Source of the DNA: Prosopocoilus inquinatus
Taxonomy: Eukaryota; Arthropoda; Insecta; Coleoptera; Lucanidae
Length of the DNA: 64,000 nucleotides
Assembly: GCA_036172665.1 (NCBI GenBank)
Contig: CM069876.1
Span: 44,919,001 to 44,983,000, forward strand
Reading direction: 5' to 3'
Every line of letters starts with the position of its first letter. Within the stretch, counting starts at the first letter, position 1. Of the stretch, positions 35,801 through 46,469 are shown piece by piece. The position numbers were made by a program, and so were the translations under genes. The notes under the pieces are model-generated. The model was not told the DNA's origin and ran no database searches. It worked only from the letters and a program-made list of their open reading frames with translations.

Positions 35801-37996
35801 TACAAGTAATTGCTTTTATCTCTTCTGAAGTAGACTTCCTCGTTATGTCTCCAAGGCCCTCAATCCTACTCTCCCAAATCTTTTTCTAATTTCTTCTTTC
35901 CAGTTCTTTTTTTATTGCTTCCTTCTTTATAGAGTGAATCTTCCTTATCACTTTACAGTGTTTTGCCTTATTTTTCTTGCTCTGTATTCTCTTCAAGAGT
36001 TTTCTCTTTTGCTTATCCAATTCAATTCTGATTTTTCAACCTTTCTTCCTATTTTCAGTTTCCCTAAATTCTACTCTCCCAAATCTTTTTCTAATTTTTG
36101 CTTTCCGATTCTTCTTTGATTGCTTTTTTCTTTAACTTTCTCACCCCTTTACTATGTTTTACGTCATTTTTCTTGCTCTTCATTGTCTTCTCTCCAAGAG
36201 TTTCCCTTTTGCTTATCCAATTCAATTCTGATTCTCCGAATTTTCTTCCCATTTTCAGTTCCTTTTGCTTGCAATATTTTATTATTCATCATCCTTTTAA
36301 AGTGTCCCTTGTTGTTTTGTATATTTTTTTGCTTGCTCAATTCTTTTACCCTCCCATTTCCTGTTTCCCCCCTACTTCTTCCTTCCAGTTCTTTTTGTTT
36401 GCTCATTCTTTTAATACGTCCTGCGTTGTTTTTATCATTTTTCTTGCCCCCTTACAATCTTCTGGCCATTTTCATTTCTCTTCGAGAAAAAAAAAAAACT
36501 GTCCTTCTTTCTAACTTAAATTAAATTAAATCATATTGATCATCAGGGGCAGAGAACTACAAAAACGCATCGCCGAGAGAGTGAAAGAAGCTGAATCCGA
36601 CAACAGGGATCGCATGAAAGAAAAAGAGGAAATCGAAGAGTTGAAGGCAAAAATATTTTCCGGCGAATTCGAAGACCCCAACGCTGAGTTCGAAAGGGTA
36701 AGTGTTGTGTCCCCAAAGATGATTAAAGACGACCCCCCATATCTAAAAATTTTCAGGCCAAAAAAGAACGCGAAGAGCAGTTTAAACCAAAACTATTAAT
36801 AGACGTTAATCTAGAACACTGGAAACAGCGTGAGAGGGAAAAGGAGCGCGAGCTTGAAAGGCAGAGGGCGAGAGAACGCGAACGTGATAGGGAGGCAGAA
36901 AGGGAGAGAGATAGACAAAGGCAGAAAGAAGAGCGAGAAAAGTAGGTTTTGAAAACACGAAAAACCCTGCAATAATTTTTGTTTCTTATTTTGTATAGGT
37001 ACATAGTTCAACAAGCAGCTCAAGAACTAGCGGCAGTAGAAGCTGAACCTATAGACAGCGATAGTGATATGGATGACAATCACTTCAGCCCCGCACCCCC
37101 GGAGCAAGATGCCAGCTCGGATGGTCATCATGAACCCGCTCAGGTTTTACTACTTCCTTTCGATCGACTTAAACACACACTTCTGTTTTATTTTCTTTTG
37201 CGTTTTTCCAGTGGACGCAAGTCCAACCCGAGGAAGATTCCAGACACTCGACTGCCTCAAATCAAAACGACGAAAGCGCCCCGCTCCCAACCACCACGAT
37301 GAAAATCTCACTGAGCAAGCCGATAGTTTTCAGTCCTCACGGCCAGCGAGATCCCAAGCGCAAGAAGACCGACCTGCGAGAGGTGTTTAACCCGGATGAG
37401 GATGACACAAACACTCAGGTTAAGAAGCGAAAACTAGTACCATTAGGTGCTCGCCCTTACTCTTTCATCCCCCGAACGCGTCATTAAATTCCGTTTGTGT
37501 TTCTAGACTATAACGAAGATAAGAAGAGTAAAAAGGACAAGGAGAACGGGGAAAAGAAATCTGAGGAGTCTCTGAAGTCGCAGGAGGAAAAACGAAAGCA
37601 CATCAAGTCTTTAATTGAAAAGATACCGACAGAGAAGAACGCCTTGTTCGCCTATCAACTTGACTGGTCGGCCATCGATAATAACCTAATGGAAAAGAAG
37701 ATCCGGCCCTGGATCAACAAGAAAATCATCGAGTACATCGGTGAACCCGAACCGACTCTGGTTGATTTTATTTGCTCGAAGGTTCTGGCGGGCTCGCAGC
37801 CCCAAGTTATCTTAGAAGACGTTCAAATGGTGCGTTCGTGGACGCTCTTAAAACCCCAAGTTGCGGTGTAATCACTTTTTTTTTTTTTTTTTTGATGTTG
37901 CAGGTACTCGATGAGGAGGCGGAAGTGTTCGTTGTGAAAATGTGGCGGCTTCTTATATACGAAGTCGAGGCGAAAAAACTAGGTTTGGTCAAATAA
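23836..37996 (+). CDS. RBM25: RNA-binding protein 25 (splicing factor with RRM, RE/RS-rich and PWI domains)
   Basis: Fourteen coding exons: 23836-23955, 24015-24126, 24905-25129, 25692-25862, 28691-28797, 35072-35208, 35272-35583, 35650-35805, 36547-36697, 36757-36941, 36999-37143, 37212-37446, 37507-37829, 37904-37996; 823 residues, all junctions in frame. A Pro/Met-rich N-terminus precedes the RRM at about 73-145 (VTVFVGNITEKAPD, AFGFCEL, RLLHDLMVGEKRLVAKVD). Next come an acidic linker, EKRNKILDEADVEEEKRDLI, then SR/RE dipeptide runs (exons 6-10) with KRLKEFLEDYDDERDDVKYY. The C-terminal PWI domain (about 715-823) reads HIKSLIEKIPTEKNALF, RPWINKKIIEYIGEPEPTLV, EEAEVFVVKMWRLLIYE, ending KLGLVK. 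RBM25 acts in the nucleus on splice-site choice with U1 snRNP partners. The RRM beta2-beta3 loop looks shortened. An aataaa lies near 38082. Confidence 0.95.
24372..24569. mobile_element. ACAG/CTGT MITE with TA flanks, in RBM25 intron 2 (198 bp)
   Basis: Left end tacagtcgaaagcaaaaaaa then tagtaggcaattacagtttt; right end attacaggaaactgtaattg then ttttttgctttcaactgta. TA at both borders fits Tc1/mariner-type target use. It is the best-preserved copy of a family also at 20980, 31765 and 59854. Confidence 0.8.
26465..28440. repeat. Array of about ten stem-loop repeats in RBM25 intron 4
   Basis: Each unit contains cttcaatataggcaac, a loop of about 22-26 bases, and gttgcctatacc, so TATAGGCAAC pairs with GTTGCCTATA. 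Copies start near 26471, 26731, 26944, 27353, 27628, 28036, 28121, 28207, 28295 and 28383. Early copies are spaced about 210-410 bp, with a longer block (agtaacaaaggggttacg...cacgctttgcgtg) present twice (about 27085 and 27770). The last five are a compact tandem of about 86-88 bp. Two loops also carry cagccggctg, a second small palindrome. Confidence 0.85.
30244..30431. mobile_element. Long perfect fold-back element in RBM25 intron 5 (188 bp)
   Basis: The left arm begins cattttcataatcagacttt and continues aaggaagctttaatttaaag then tcacttgtcaaatgtattt; the right arm is its reverse complement almost base for base. The centre is a short tandem of tttttttaggttt(aa)cct. Very low divergence between arms suggests recent origin or correction. 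Confidence 0.8.
30858..30890. promoter_or_regulatory. 33-bp palindrome made of two AAGATGGCGG motifs
   Basis: Perfect 15-bp arms (ccaccgccatcttgg / ccaagatggcggtgg) around att. Each arm contains CCAAGATGGCGG, matching the consensus bound by YY1 and by its insect relative Pho (GCCAT core). It lies within RBM25 intron 5, far from any exon. Function is inference only. Confidence 0.4.
31765..31985. mobile_element. ACAG/CTGT MITE family copy in RBM25 intron 5
   Basis: Left part agtagacaattacagtttcc + tgtaatttttctttc; right part gaaagaaaaaattacaggaa + actgtaattgtttac, then ttttttgctttcgactgta. The outer left end is lost. Confidence 0.75.
31990..33375. repeat. Complex tandem repeat, about 320-bp unit, in RBM25 intron 5
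   Basis: Units share cagattcacaatattgacgt, gtcatgtcaaga, aaacatttgacgtt(c/t)ga, and cttgaaatgtacctcagcca followed by ca. The last of these recurs near 32201, 32418 and 32736. At 33240-33375 the same sequence reappears three times in inverted orientation (tggctgaggtacgtttcaag). Two or three full units plus partial ones. One unit is interrupted by a family-1 fold-back element at 32931-33066. Confidence 0.75.
32931..33066. mobile_element. Fold-back element, family 1 (third copy)
   Basis: Begins aggccgatctttccacttgc and ends aggaggctggaaagatcggg + cct. The arms also carry gataaagttattt / aataaatttatta. It resembles 7719-7831 and interrupts the tandem repeat. Confidence 0.65.
33931..34439. mobile_element. 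MITE-like element with TACAG-CGAGCAAAAATGAT ends (about 509 bp)
   Basis: Left end tacagcgcgagcaaaaatga; the right end is the inverted match tcatttatgctcgcactgta, with cgtcacacg/gtgtgaag further in. Related ends occur near 57328 (tacagagagagcaaaaatga) and 59710-59735 (tatttttgctcgcagtgta). A perfect palindrome (34285-34322) lies inside. Confidence 0.6.
34285..34322. repeat. Perfect 38-bp palindrome containing TGACGT
   Basis: 17-bp arms ttagttggcagtgacgt and its complement around a 4-base centre (aata). Each arm holds a TGACGT half-site like that of CREB/ATF proteins, though this may be coincidence within a transposon. Confidence 0.7.
35866..36440. repeat. Pyrimidine-rich tandem repeat in RBM25 intron 8, about 205-bp unit
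   Basis: ctactctcccaaatcttttt recurs at 35866 and 36071, and gcttatccaattcaattctg at about 36013 and 36209. A third, degenerate copy follows. Its C/T-rich composition fits the pyrimidine-rich side of an intron. Confidence 0.75.
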
Positions 37997-38309
37997 TTAC
38001 GACGACGACGACGACGTACTACTACTATTATTATAATGAAAGGATTCACTAATTGTATTTCAAATGTAATTTTTATGTTGCTAAATAAAAATTATTTAAT
38101 TATTTTCATAACTTCTTTGATTTCTTGTTACCATCTCATCAAATTCCTTTTTATAAATCTTGTATGGATAATAAATACGAAGCTATAAATCTATAGCGAA
38201 ACGTTGAGTGTGTTCCCTTCATTTTTCTGTCCGGTTTGAGATTAAAAAATCTTTGTACTTATTAAAAAAAAAGGTCTTTTTTGGTGAATTTCCTATTAAT
38301 TTGAAAAGC

Positions 38310-38430
38310 CCGCTGCTTGAAGCTTGTGCGAAAACCAGAGGTCGACGTAGTACTAGCTATCGTAAAGTCCTTGGATGTGCCGAAATGGGTCGTCGTAGCA
38401 CTAGCTAAGGTAAAGTCCTTGGATCTGTCA
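38310..38430. repeat. Short tandem duplication, about 60-bp unit
   Basis: gtcg(a/t)cgtagtactagctatcgtaaagtccttggat is followed by gtcgtcgtagcactagctaa + ggtaaagtccttggat. It gives a short open frame that is probably not coding. Confidence 0.6.
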
Positions 38431-38519
38431 AAATGGCTAGACTTTTTGAATAAAAGAAATTACCACGAAAATCTCAACGGCCATACTTTAATAAATAAAA
38501 AAAAAATCATTCTGTGATA

Positions 38520-39060
38520 TAAATTTTTTTTTTACAATTTCAAATTGTAAGAAAAAAAATTCTGAATGCTTACAAGAGAAATCGAAGAGGGATTGAGGTG
38601 TCTTTGAGCGATTGAGTGCCACCGGAACTGCTGTTTTCTGTCATCGCGAATGAGTTTTGAACCCCCCACCCCACCCCGCACCCTAACCTTGTCTGGTGCG
38701 AACTTTAAAAAAAAATTCCCATTAAATATAAATTTAACAAAATTATTAATTTTTTAAAAATATTTATTAGGCCGACATTTTTTTTCTTTTTATTTCCTTC
38801 TTACGAATTTATACTTTTTTTTGCTTTACATTATACTGCATGCCTTTGTTTATTCGTTAATCCAATTTGTTTCTGACTTCTTGTTTTCCTTGTACGAATT
38901 TTTAAAAAATTTCCCAAATTATTAATTTTTTTTGTTTCATAGAATTAATGTTTTTGACATCGTCTTCAGATTCATTCAACGTTGATTCTGTGAAACAAAA
39001 AAATAAATATTTTGGCTGATTCGGCATTTTTTTATAAAAAAAAAATAAAGTCTGAAACTG
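38520..39060. other. AT-rich intergenic stretch
   Basis: No gene or clear element seen. A weak inverted match (ttgtttcatagaat / attctgtgaaaca) lies at about 38932-38997. Confidence 0.3.
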
Positions 39061-39061
39061 A

Positions 39062-39375
39062 AAGACAATGATTGATAAAAATTCTTAGATTTTACTTGCA
39101 AAACGATCGGTCCTGAACATGCTGCAGTTAGTGGCTCAGTGCAGTGCAGTACGTTCGGGACCGAACACCTTGTATTTAAAATCTAAGAATTTTTATTAAT
39201 TGTTGTCTTCCATTTGACATTGTAATATAATTTTTAGCATGGATCAGAAGACAACATCGAAGGCGTTATCTTCGACATTAATTGATGTTGTCTTCTGATC
39301 CATGCTAAAAATTATATTACAATGTAAAATGTAAGACAACAATTAATAAAAATAATTAGACTTAGATTTTCTTCC
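39062..39375. mobile_element. Two adjacent hairpin elements with a third copy of an arm
   Basis: Hairpin A (about 39062-39209) pairs gacaatgattgataaaaatt...cttagatttta with taaaatctaagaatttttat + taattgttgtc. Hairpin B (39217-39325) is a near-perfect hairpin starting acattgtaatataattttta and ending with its complement; its arms include catggatcagaagacaacat. After B comes gacaacaattaataaaaata, another copy of the A arm, so B probably inserted into an A-type repeat. Confidence 0.75.
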
Positions 39376-39380
39376 ATTGA

Positions 39381-39531
39381 ACTAAGCTACTTAAGCTGCG
39401 TTCGTTTATTCAACTCCTTTCACTCTATTCAAACTTTTGTCTCACTTTTAGTACAAGTAAGAGTGAGACAAAAGTACCAAAAGAGTAAATGGAGTGAACA
39501 GAGTTAAACAAACGAACGCAGCCTTAGTAAC
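39381..39531. mobile_element. MITE with CTGCGTTCGTTT ends (about 150 bp)
   Basis: Left ctacttaagctgcgttcgtt then tattcaactcc; right gttaaacaaacgaacgcag + ccttagtaac. The centre pairs cttttgtctcactttta with taagagtgagacaaaag. It abuts the previous hairpin group. Confidence 0.75.
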
Positions 39532-41650
39532 TTAAATCTGAGATGCTCAACAAAATTTGTACAAATAAACAAAATAGTTTTTTTTTTTTTAATTCCGCAA
39601 TTTAAACCCTGTGGACTGAATAAAAATTTCTTTTTTGAGAACAAGAAATCAATATAATTCAATAAATACTAAAACATGACTACTTCTCATATAAATAACC
39701 ACTAGTTAAATTAGTCATAGGGTTCATTCTACATTACATATTCTTCCTTTAATAATTATACTTTGTTGGTTGTTCGTAAGCTGTGAAACATTTCCATGCA
39801 ATTAAATGAAAATGAAACATTTCGTTGGAAAAAATAAAAAAGTGTACTTTAAATAGCTTTCCCTGTTAAAAATTCTGTAAAACAGGAAAAAACAAAAGAA
39901 GCAAGGTTTAAAAATTATATTAAAAACAAGTGAAAAAAAATTATAAGAAAATCTCAATCTCTAAAACAAAAGATTTGCACTGATTTCTCCGAAAAGAAGA
40001 AAAATATAAGGTGACTAAAATTGGTCTGAAAATAAAATAATAAAACAGGTGTAAGACGGTTAGGAAAAGGTAAAGAAAGGTCTAAAAACTGTGTGTTAAA
40101 ATAAGTTAAAAAATTTAAATTCTTGGAGGTTTTTTTTTTGGCTGGACGATTTAATTAAATAAAAAATGCCGAAATCACAGTCAAAATATTTAATTATTTT
40201 GCGTGTTGTGGCTCTTTTAACTCGTCTTTAAAATGTTTTCCATTCCTCCTCAGTCACCCTGTATACAGGGTTACAACTAATTAAAGGACCACCAAGGGGA
40301 TCTCGTAAACTATAAGAGATACAAAGACGGCAATCACTCTGTGAAATAAAACTTGCGCGTCATTCTTTCAATTCAACGCCGAACAAAATGAGAATTCTGA
40401 ATTTTTAAAATCAACTAGAAAGGCGCCCTCTGTCGAGCAGATGTCACTATCGCTCCAGTAATTTAATAGTTTTTGAGTTTAATTTCCTTTCCACAAATAA
40501 AAATTGGAGTACCAAAAATGGAATACCAAGGAAAAGGCAAACGTTTCACGGAAAGTGAAAAGAGAATAATTTGAATCGATTGCGGAAAAATGTAGGGTTA
40601 CATAAATTGCGCAGGCGCCGATTAAGTTAACCGACCTGTTTGTCGCGTTAAATTAACCAAAGGATTAAAATATTTCCGGAAACTCAATTTCCACTTTAAG
40701 GGGCCGTTTGACAATCACTTAACCATCTCTCGCGGGGCAAGGGTGCAGGACGTAACACACAGAAAGCGAGGCTACAAGGTAGAGCCAAATCACGCGAAAT
40801 AGATTCATCGTGTGCTATCGTTGAAAATCGTACGATTTTCAGAATTTTTGCAGTTTTACCAACGGCTTTACCTTGAGTTTTACCGCGAAAATTTAAAATT
40901 TATTACAGAGAGGGAGAAATATGTATTCGAAAATGAAACGAAACATAATAGTTAATCTGGTAAATAAACATGTTTAAATCCGGTCTTTTATCTTCTTTCT
41001 AAGTTAAATAAATTTAATTTAATCCGACAAAGACATGGCAGTTTGGTTAAAAGGAAATTAAGAGTAATGGGACGCGGAGCAATTGGTAAATAATGAAGAA
41101 TATTAATTGTTGCTTCAGATATTTTATTATTCAGCAAAAATAATATATATTTTTACATAATTTTTACGTTTTCGAAGCAAGGTACACTTTAAGAAAAATA
41201 TTTTTGTTCATAACTAATATGCATTTAAATGACATCTAAAAACTCTAATCTGTCCCTGTTAATGACATTTGAATGAATGAATTTCACAAAAATTCTGTAA
41301 AAAATATTTTATAGCTGCCTAAATGTTTTTTTTTTTCCATATTTAATTTACCTGTCCAGTCAATTAATCAGGGAGAATATAAGACGGCCATGAATTATTC
41401 AAATGAAATTACTAAGAGGCATTTTCATAAAACGACTTTAATTTCAAACCACATTACAATACACAACAAAAAAAACAATAAGTAGGTGATTATTTGTTAA
41501 ACAAGACGGTACAATTATGTGATCATGATCCCAGTAATTAGTGTGGATTGTTGTTAAAAATTATTATTTTATTTACTTTTGCGGTTAAAATTCTGTTTTA
41601 TCGACTGTTTTGAGTTGGACAAAGCAAACTTTAACGTTTGCTATTGAAAA
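39532..41650. other. Intergenic stretch, no gene seen
   Basis: AT-rich. A palindrome ccctgtatacaggg at about 40258-40271 matches the recurring (t)acagggtg motif of this genome. No exon with recognisable protein similarity on either strand. Confidence 0.35.
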
Positions 41651-41654
41651 AAAA

Positions 41655-42150
41655 GTATTTTAGAAAAATTTTGTGCAAATCGTTTTTGATTGCAGTGAGA
41701 ACCTCGAGCAGCCTCTGGACAGCTGTTTCAGCCCTGCTTGGGGCTTCTTCAGCAGAAACGTAGCTCGACATTCCCACTGCAGACCAAAAACGACTTGCCC
41801 AATTTATTCGCAAATGCGATGTAAGAATGATGAACATATAAAATAGCGACATCTTACTATCGCTTTTTGACCTAACATTGCAGTAGGATAGACAAATTGA
41901 AGCGGGATTTGCTCCTAATGAGTCCCCCATGCAAGGCGGCCATGCTTGCTGTCAAAGCATAATGAAAGATTTTAGAAAAATTTTGTGCAAATCGTTTTTG
42001 ATTGCAGTGAGAACCTCGAGCAGCCTCTGGACAGCTGTTTCAGCCCTGCTTGGGGCTTCTTCAGCAGATCCCGCTTCAATTTGTCTATCCTACTGCAATG
42101 TTAGGTCAAAAAGCGATAGTAAGATGTCGCTATTTTATATGAAAAAAAAG
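41655..42150. mobile_element. Repeat with direct and inverted copies of a 100-bp block
   Basis: The block tttagaaaaattttgtgcaa, then atcgtttttgattgcagtga and cagctgtttcagccctgctt + ggggcttcttcagcag, occurs directly at about 41660-41757 and 41970-42067. A second block (gcgacatcttactatcgctt ... ttgaagcgggat) at about 41850-41915 reappears inverted at 42065-42135. Degenerate relatives occur at 31130-31285 and 57000-57060. Probably pieces of one mobile element rearranged here. Confidence 0.65.
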
Positions 42151-43140
42151 TAGTTTTACATTTTTATAATTTAATTCAAATCCTATTATTAAAAAAGCCC
42201 TCAAATTCTGTTTAAGTCAGTAGGACTAAGCCATACAAAGAAATATCTTCTGCAAAGTAACATTTACAAGGTCATTGCGAAATTAATTCATTAACGGGAA
42301 TAAAGAGATATTTAAATATATATTAATTATTTATAATAATTATAAAATGCACCTTGCATCAGAAACGGAAAAAATATGCAAAAATAATACTTTTCGGTAA
42401 ATAATGAAGCAATACTTAATCTTTCTTATTTTTGCAAATTATAAATTTTGGTAGTTTCCGCCCTAAAAATATTAAATATTGAAGATTTAGTACCTGAAAT
42501 TTTTAGAATATTCTAAAAGTTGAAGAATTCAATTTTAACGGAATATTAAAAAAATAAGTTGAAACTAACTTACGTTAAAAAAAATTTCGTTGAAATATAG
42601 ATTAATTTCGAATAAAATCACTCGGTATATCTGTTAGGAGTTAAAAAGGTTTTCAGACAAGTAGAAATTATTGCTTTAAAAAGTTTCCTCAAAAAATTAA
42701 AAATAAAGATTTTTCCCATTTGATGCTGACATTTTGGCGATCGCTGTAAGTGCAATACGTGGTAGCCACTATTTGTACTAATGTCGATTTCATAAGTTGT
42801 ACAGATATTAAACTGGCCCAAAATAAAAAATTCGGTCTGCTTATGCCAGATTGGGATTACTAGAAAAATGTTATCAGGAAATTAAGTGATGAGACAAAAT
42901 GTTATAAAGAAAACGCCTTGTGAAAAATTGTCTCAAATTTTCTCGTGCATGTAACAGAACCCAAAAACAAATTTTATTTGTTTAAATATTTTTTATGGAT
43001 ATAAAAAACATTCTCTTACAGCTGAATAAATGAATAAACTAATCACTTGCAAGAGGTAAATACCAAACGCCCAATTGCCGCTTCTAACTAGAAAATGAAA
43101 AATCTTGTCCATTTTGTCAGAGGAGCAAGTGACACATTTT
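42150..43140. other. AT-rich intergenic stretch
   Basis: No gene, RNA or clear repeat recognised. Confidence 0.3.
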
Positions 43141-43271
43141 AGGCGTTTACGATAATTGGAGAGCTCTATGGATCGGGGTAGAAAAGTAAGATAAAATGAA
43201 TGCGTTTAATGCAAGTAAGAGTGAGACAATAGATTAACCGGTATATACCGCTCCAATTATCGAAAACGCCT
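43141..43271. mobile_element. Inverted-repeat element (131 bp)
   Basis: aggcgtttacgataattgga + g pairs with ctccaattatcgaaaacgcc + t. Non-coding centre. Confidence 0.75.
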
Positions 43272-43684
43272 TTTGTAAAACCTATTGGAACCATATTATT
43301 ATTATTTTTTTTTCGAATTTTAAATAGGTACCTTTTTGAGCCACACCAAAAGCTGCTCACTGTTTCTGTCCTGTTTATATTTGGTTATCGAACATACACA
43401 AAACACACAACAATTGGCACAAATTTTTTAAACTGCAAAAAATGTTCCCAAATGGTGTAACATTTTGCCGTTCATTGTATACAATTAAAATAAAGAAAAC
43501 AACGCTACTGAATATTTGTTTGTTTCCTTAATTTATTGGAAGTTAACATGACTTCAAAAGAGTAAAAATGTAAACATCGTGTGGTAAATATGACTGCTCG
43601 CGCCTTCCGGTTTTCTCGAGATCACATGCAAAGGATTGTCTTTCAAATATAAGTACCACTCAGTTTACTTATACAATACTGTCG

Positions 43685-43807
43685 CGTTCAAAAACTGTAA
43701 CGAAAGAGCACTTTGGGCGTTTAGAACGAAAAAAAAATATACAAAATCACTTACACATTGAGAGAAAGAATTTTACCCAAAGTGCGCTTTTTTTCAGTTT
43801 CTGAACG
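43685..43807. mobile_element. Inverted-repeat element with CGTTCAAAAACTG ends (123 bp)
   Basis: cgttcaaaaactgtaacgaa + agagcactttggg on the left pairs with cccaaagtgcgctttttttc + agtttctgaacg on the right. Confidence 0.75.
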
Positions 43808-44393
43808 AGCCCCCAGGTCAGAGAATTTTAGGCATACCGGAAATACCCCAGCCGTAAAATGTAAAATAAAAAAAAGCCCCGCCTTCTGTGGCATCTCCGA
43901 TTGCTTTCGATAGAGGGCAGCAGTTTGCAACTACTAATTATAAAATTTCGTAATTCATGTTTTATTTAAATATTATGGCCTTGATTAAGTTTCTGTTGCT
44001 GCAGATCTTTATAAAATTAGTTGCTTTATCTCGGAAAGTTAATTTTAAGTTGAAAATCGACTTCTATAAGTAATAAAAATTATTAGAAAATATTAAAAAT
44101 GATTTTCCGAAATTCCTTATTAAAAAACAAAACGAAAATGTTAAAATTATTCGATGATCAAATCAGTAGTTTTAGCGTAATTCTTGAACTAGGAAAGTGG
44201 CATAATGATGGCGACTGAAACGGGCTCTTAAATTCGTTCCAGAAACCGGGCCTTAGTGACTTAAATTTTCATCGTTTGGCAAAACTGAACAAGAATCAAT
44301 TGTCAAAAATTTGAGGTTATATTTCAGTTGACGGTCGATCGGAAGTGCGGTCTTTCTAACAAATTAAAGCACGTCGGAATTAAAAAAAGCAAG

Positions 44394-46469
44394 ATGACCG
44401 TCTCAAGAGACGACAACATAATCGTTTCGCTACAAGATATATCGTAAGGCAATGATTTATTTGTCCCTGTCCTCAAATGCTGAAGCACTTTCGCTTCTTC
44501 TTCCAGATACACCGGCGCTTTACTCGATAAATCCGCTTTAGCGACGGCCGTAGAAGAAGGCCCCAAAAGCCCGGAATACACCGAAGCCGTCAGTTTCCTA
44601 ACGAACGAGCTGCGTTCCCTCTGCAACATCGACGAACAAGTCAACAAGATAACTTCGCACGAAGACTCGATTTCCTTTCTCATGGAATTGAGCTCGTTCT
44701 TGAAAGAATTAGGTGCGCCGCATTTCTAAGCTAGGAGGGGGGGGCTTCAATGTGAAAAGATTGCATTTTTTTTTTTTTAAATTCCAGGATGCCCATACGA
44801 GAGCTTAACTCACGGACACATGTCGGATCGCTTGGTCGAAGCCGACGATAAAAGACTGCTCTTAGAATATTTAATTACCGAATTGATGGCGGCGAGGATC
44901 ATACAAGATAAAAAGCCCGACAAGAAGATAGAACTGAAGCTTGTAAGTGACCTGAGTTTAAAAATCGATTGATTGAGTTTTGCAGTTGATTGGTGGCTTG
45001 ATTTATTCGCAGCAAGAAACACCGAACGCTGCCAACATGAAAATGATTCTGACGACGCTTCGCTTCCCGAAGCCCCCCTCAAACCTATCAGTGCAGACTT
45101 TGTTTTCGAGACTGACGCCGACCGTCGAAGCCAACATAAAAAAAGGAGGCGGCGAGCTGATCGGGAATCCGATTTTTAATCTGACCCTGACGGATAAGCA
45201 GTGGCACACGTTGCAGCAGGTGCAGCAGGATTTGCACGCGGAGTACACGATTAGGAGGGAGATGTTGCTGACACGTTTGGACTGCACAATTCGATCGTTT
45301 CAGGTATTTAATTATTAAAGAAGCGATTGCACGAATCTGACTCGATTATAAATCATTTGCAGTGGTCTGATAGGATGAAGGGCAAGGAGGATCTGCTTAC
45401 GAAGACTTACACGGAAAAGCGAGTGCAGTTACGCGTCGAGCCCATGGTGAATCTCTCCGACTTAATCAGCGCTAGAGATGATCTGGCCATCATCGAGAAG
45501 ACCAGCAACGCTTTGGTTCGAAAGAACACGCGCTCGTCTGTAAACCGAGTTATAATCGGGCAGGTTCCGGATAGGGGGGGCCGAACTGATGAGCTGGCGC
45601 CTCCTCCTCCTGAGATGCCATCCTGGCAGCAACGTTCTTCCGGCCCCAGTGGCGGTGGGGGACGAGGTGGTAGAGGACAGTTTCAGAACACCGGGAGAGG
45701 CGGTGGGCAGTTCCAGAACACCGGGAGAGGTCGTGATGATTTTTCAAGAGGTGGTGGCGGAGGGGGTGGTAGACCTTCAAGTGATTACAATCGAGGAGGT
45801 GACAGTGATTATAACCAACGAGATTATGGGAGAGGGCGAGGTGATCATGATTATGGTGGACGAGGAAGAGGAGGCGGAAGTAATAATTACAACCGTGGTG
45901 GCGGTGGAAGAGGAGGAGGAGGCGGATCTTCAAGCGACTACAGTAGAGGAGGATCATCTTCAAACGATTACAATAGAGGAGGATCTTCAAACAACTACAA
46001 TAGGGGAGGATCTTCAAACAACTACAGCAGAGGAGGATCTTCAAACGACTACAACAGAGGAGGATCTTCAAGCGACTACAATAGAGGAGGTAATGATTAC
46101 AGTAGAGGAAATAATAATGATTATAATAGAGGTGGGGGAGGAGGAGGAGGAAGCTACGGTTTTGATAGCGCTGGAAGTTACGGAGGTGATCGCAGGGGGA
46201 GCAGCAGTTTCGATAGTGCTGGCAGTTACGGAGGAGCAGGAGGTTATGACAGTTATAGAGGAGGTGGTTTTGACAGCGCCGGAAGCTACGGGGGCTACAA
46301 AGATTACCAATCGAACGAACCTAAAAGAGCCAAGACTACCGATTACTTCCAAAGCAACAAAACTACCTACGCCGATCAGTACGTGCAAGAAAGTCAGCAT
46401 AACCAGCAGTACCACTCCAGAGATAACCGGAGGGGAAGAGCTTCGTACAGCAGGGGCGGACATTATTAA
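44394..46469 (+). CDS. FAM98: FAM98 family protein (RNA-ligase-complex / DDX1-associated)
   Basis: Five coding exons: 44394-44443, 44507-44712, 44788-44942, 45013-45303, 45363-46469; 602 residues; GT-AG introns, frame kept throughout. The start ATG in aagATGACC opens MTVSRDDNIIVSLQDI. The conserved FAM98 region covers about 15-320, with YTGALLDKSALATAVEEG, FLTNELRSLCNIDEQV, FLKELGCPYESLTHG, LRFPKPPSNLSVQTLFSRL, and SDRMKGKEDLLTKTY. The C-terminal third (about 330-560) is Gly/Arg-rich with RGG and SSNDYNRGG-type repeats, a likely RNA-binding and arginine-methylation region, ending in a YSRGGHY tail. In vertebrates FAM98A/B associate with DDX1 and the RTCB tRNA ligase; the role here is by homology. 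I cannot say which vertebrate paralogue is closest. Confidence 0.93.
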
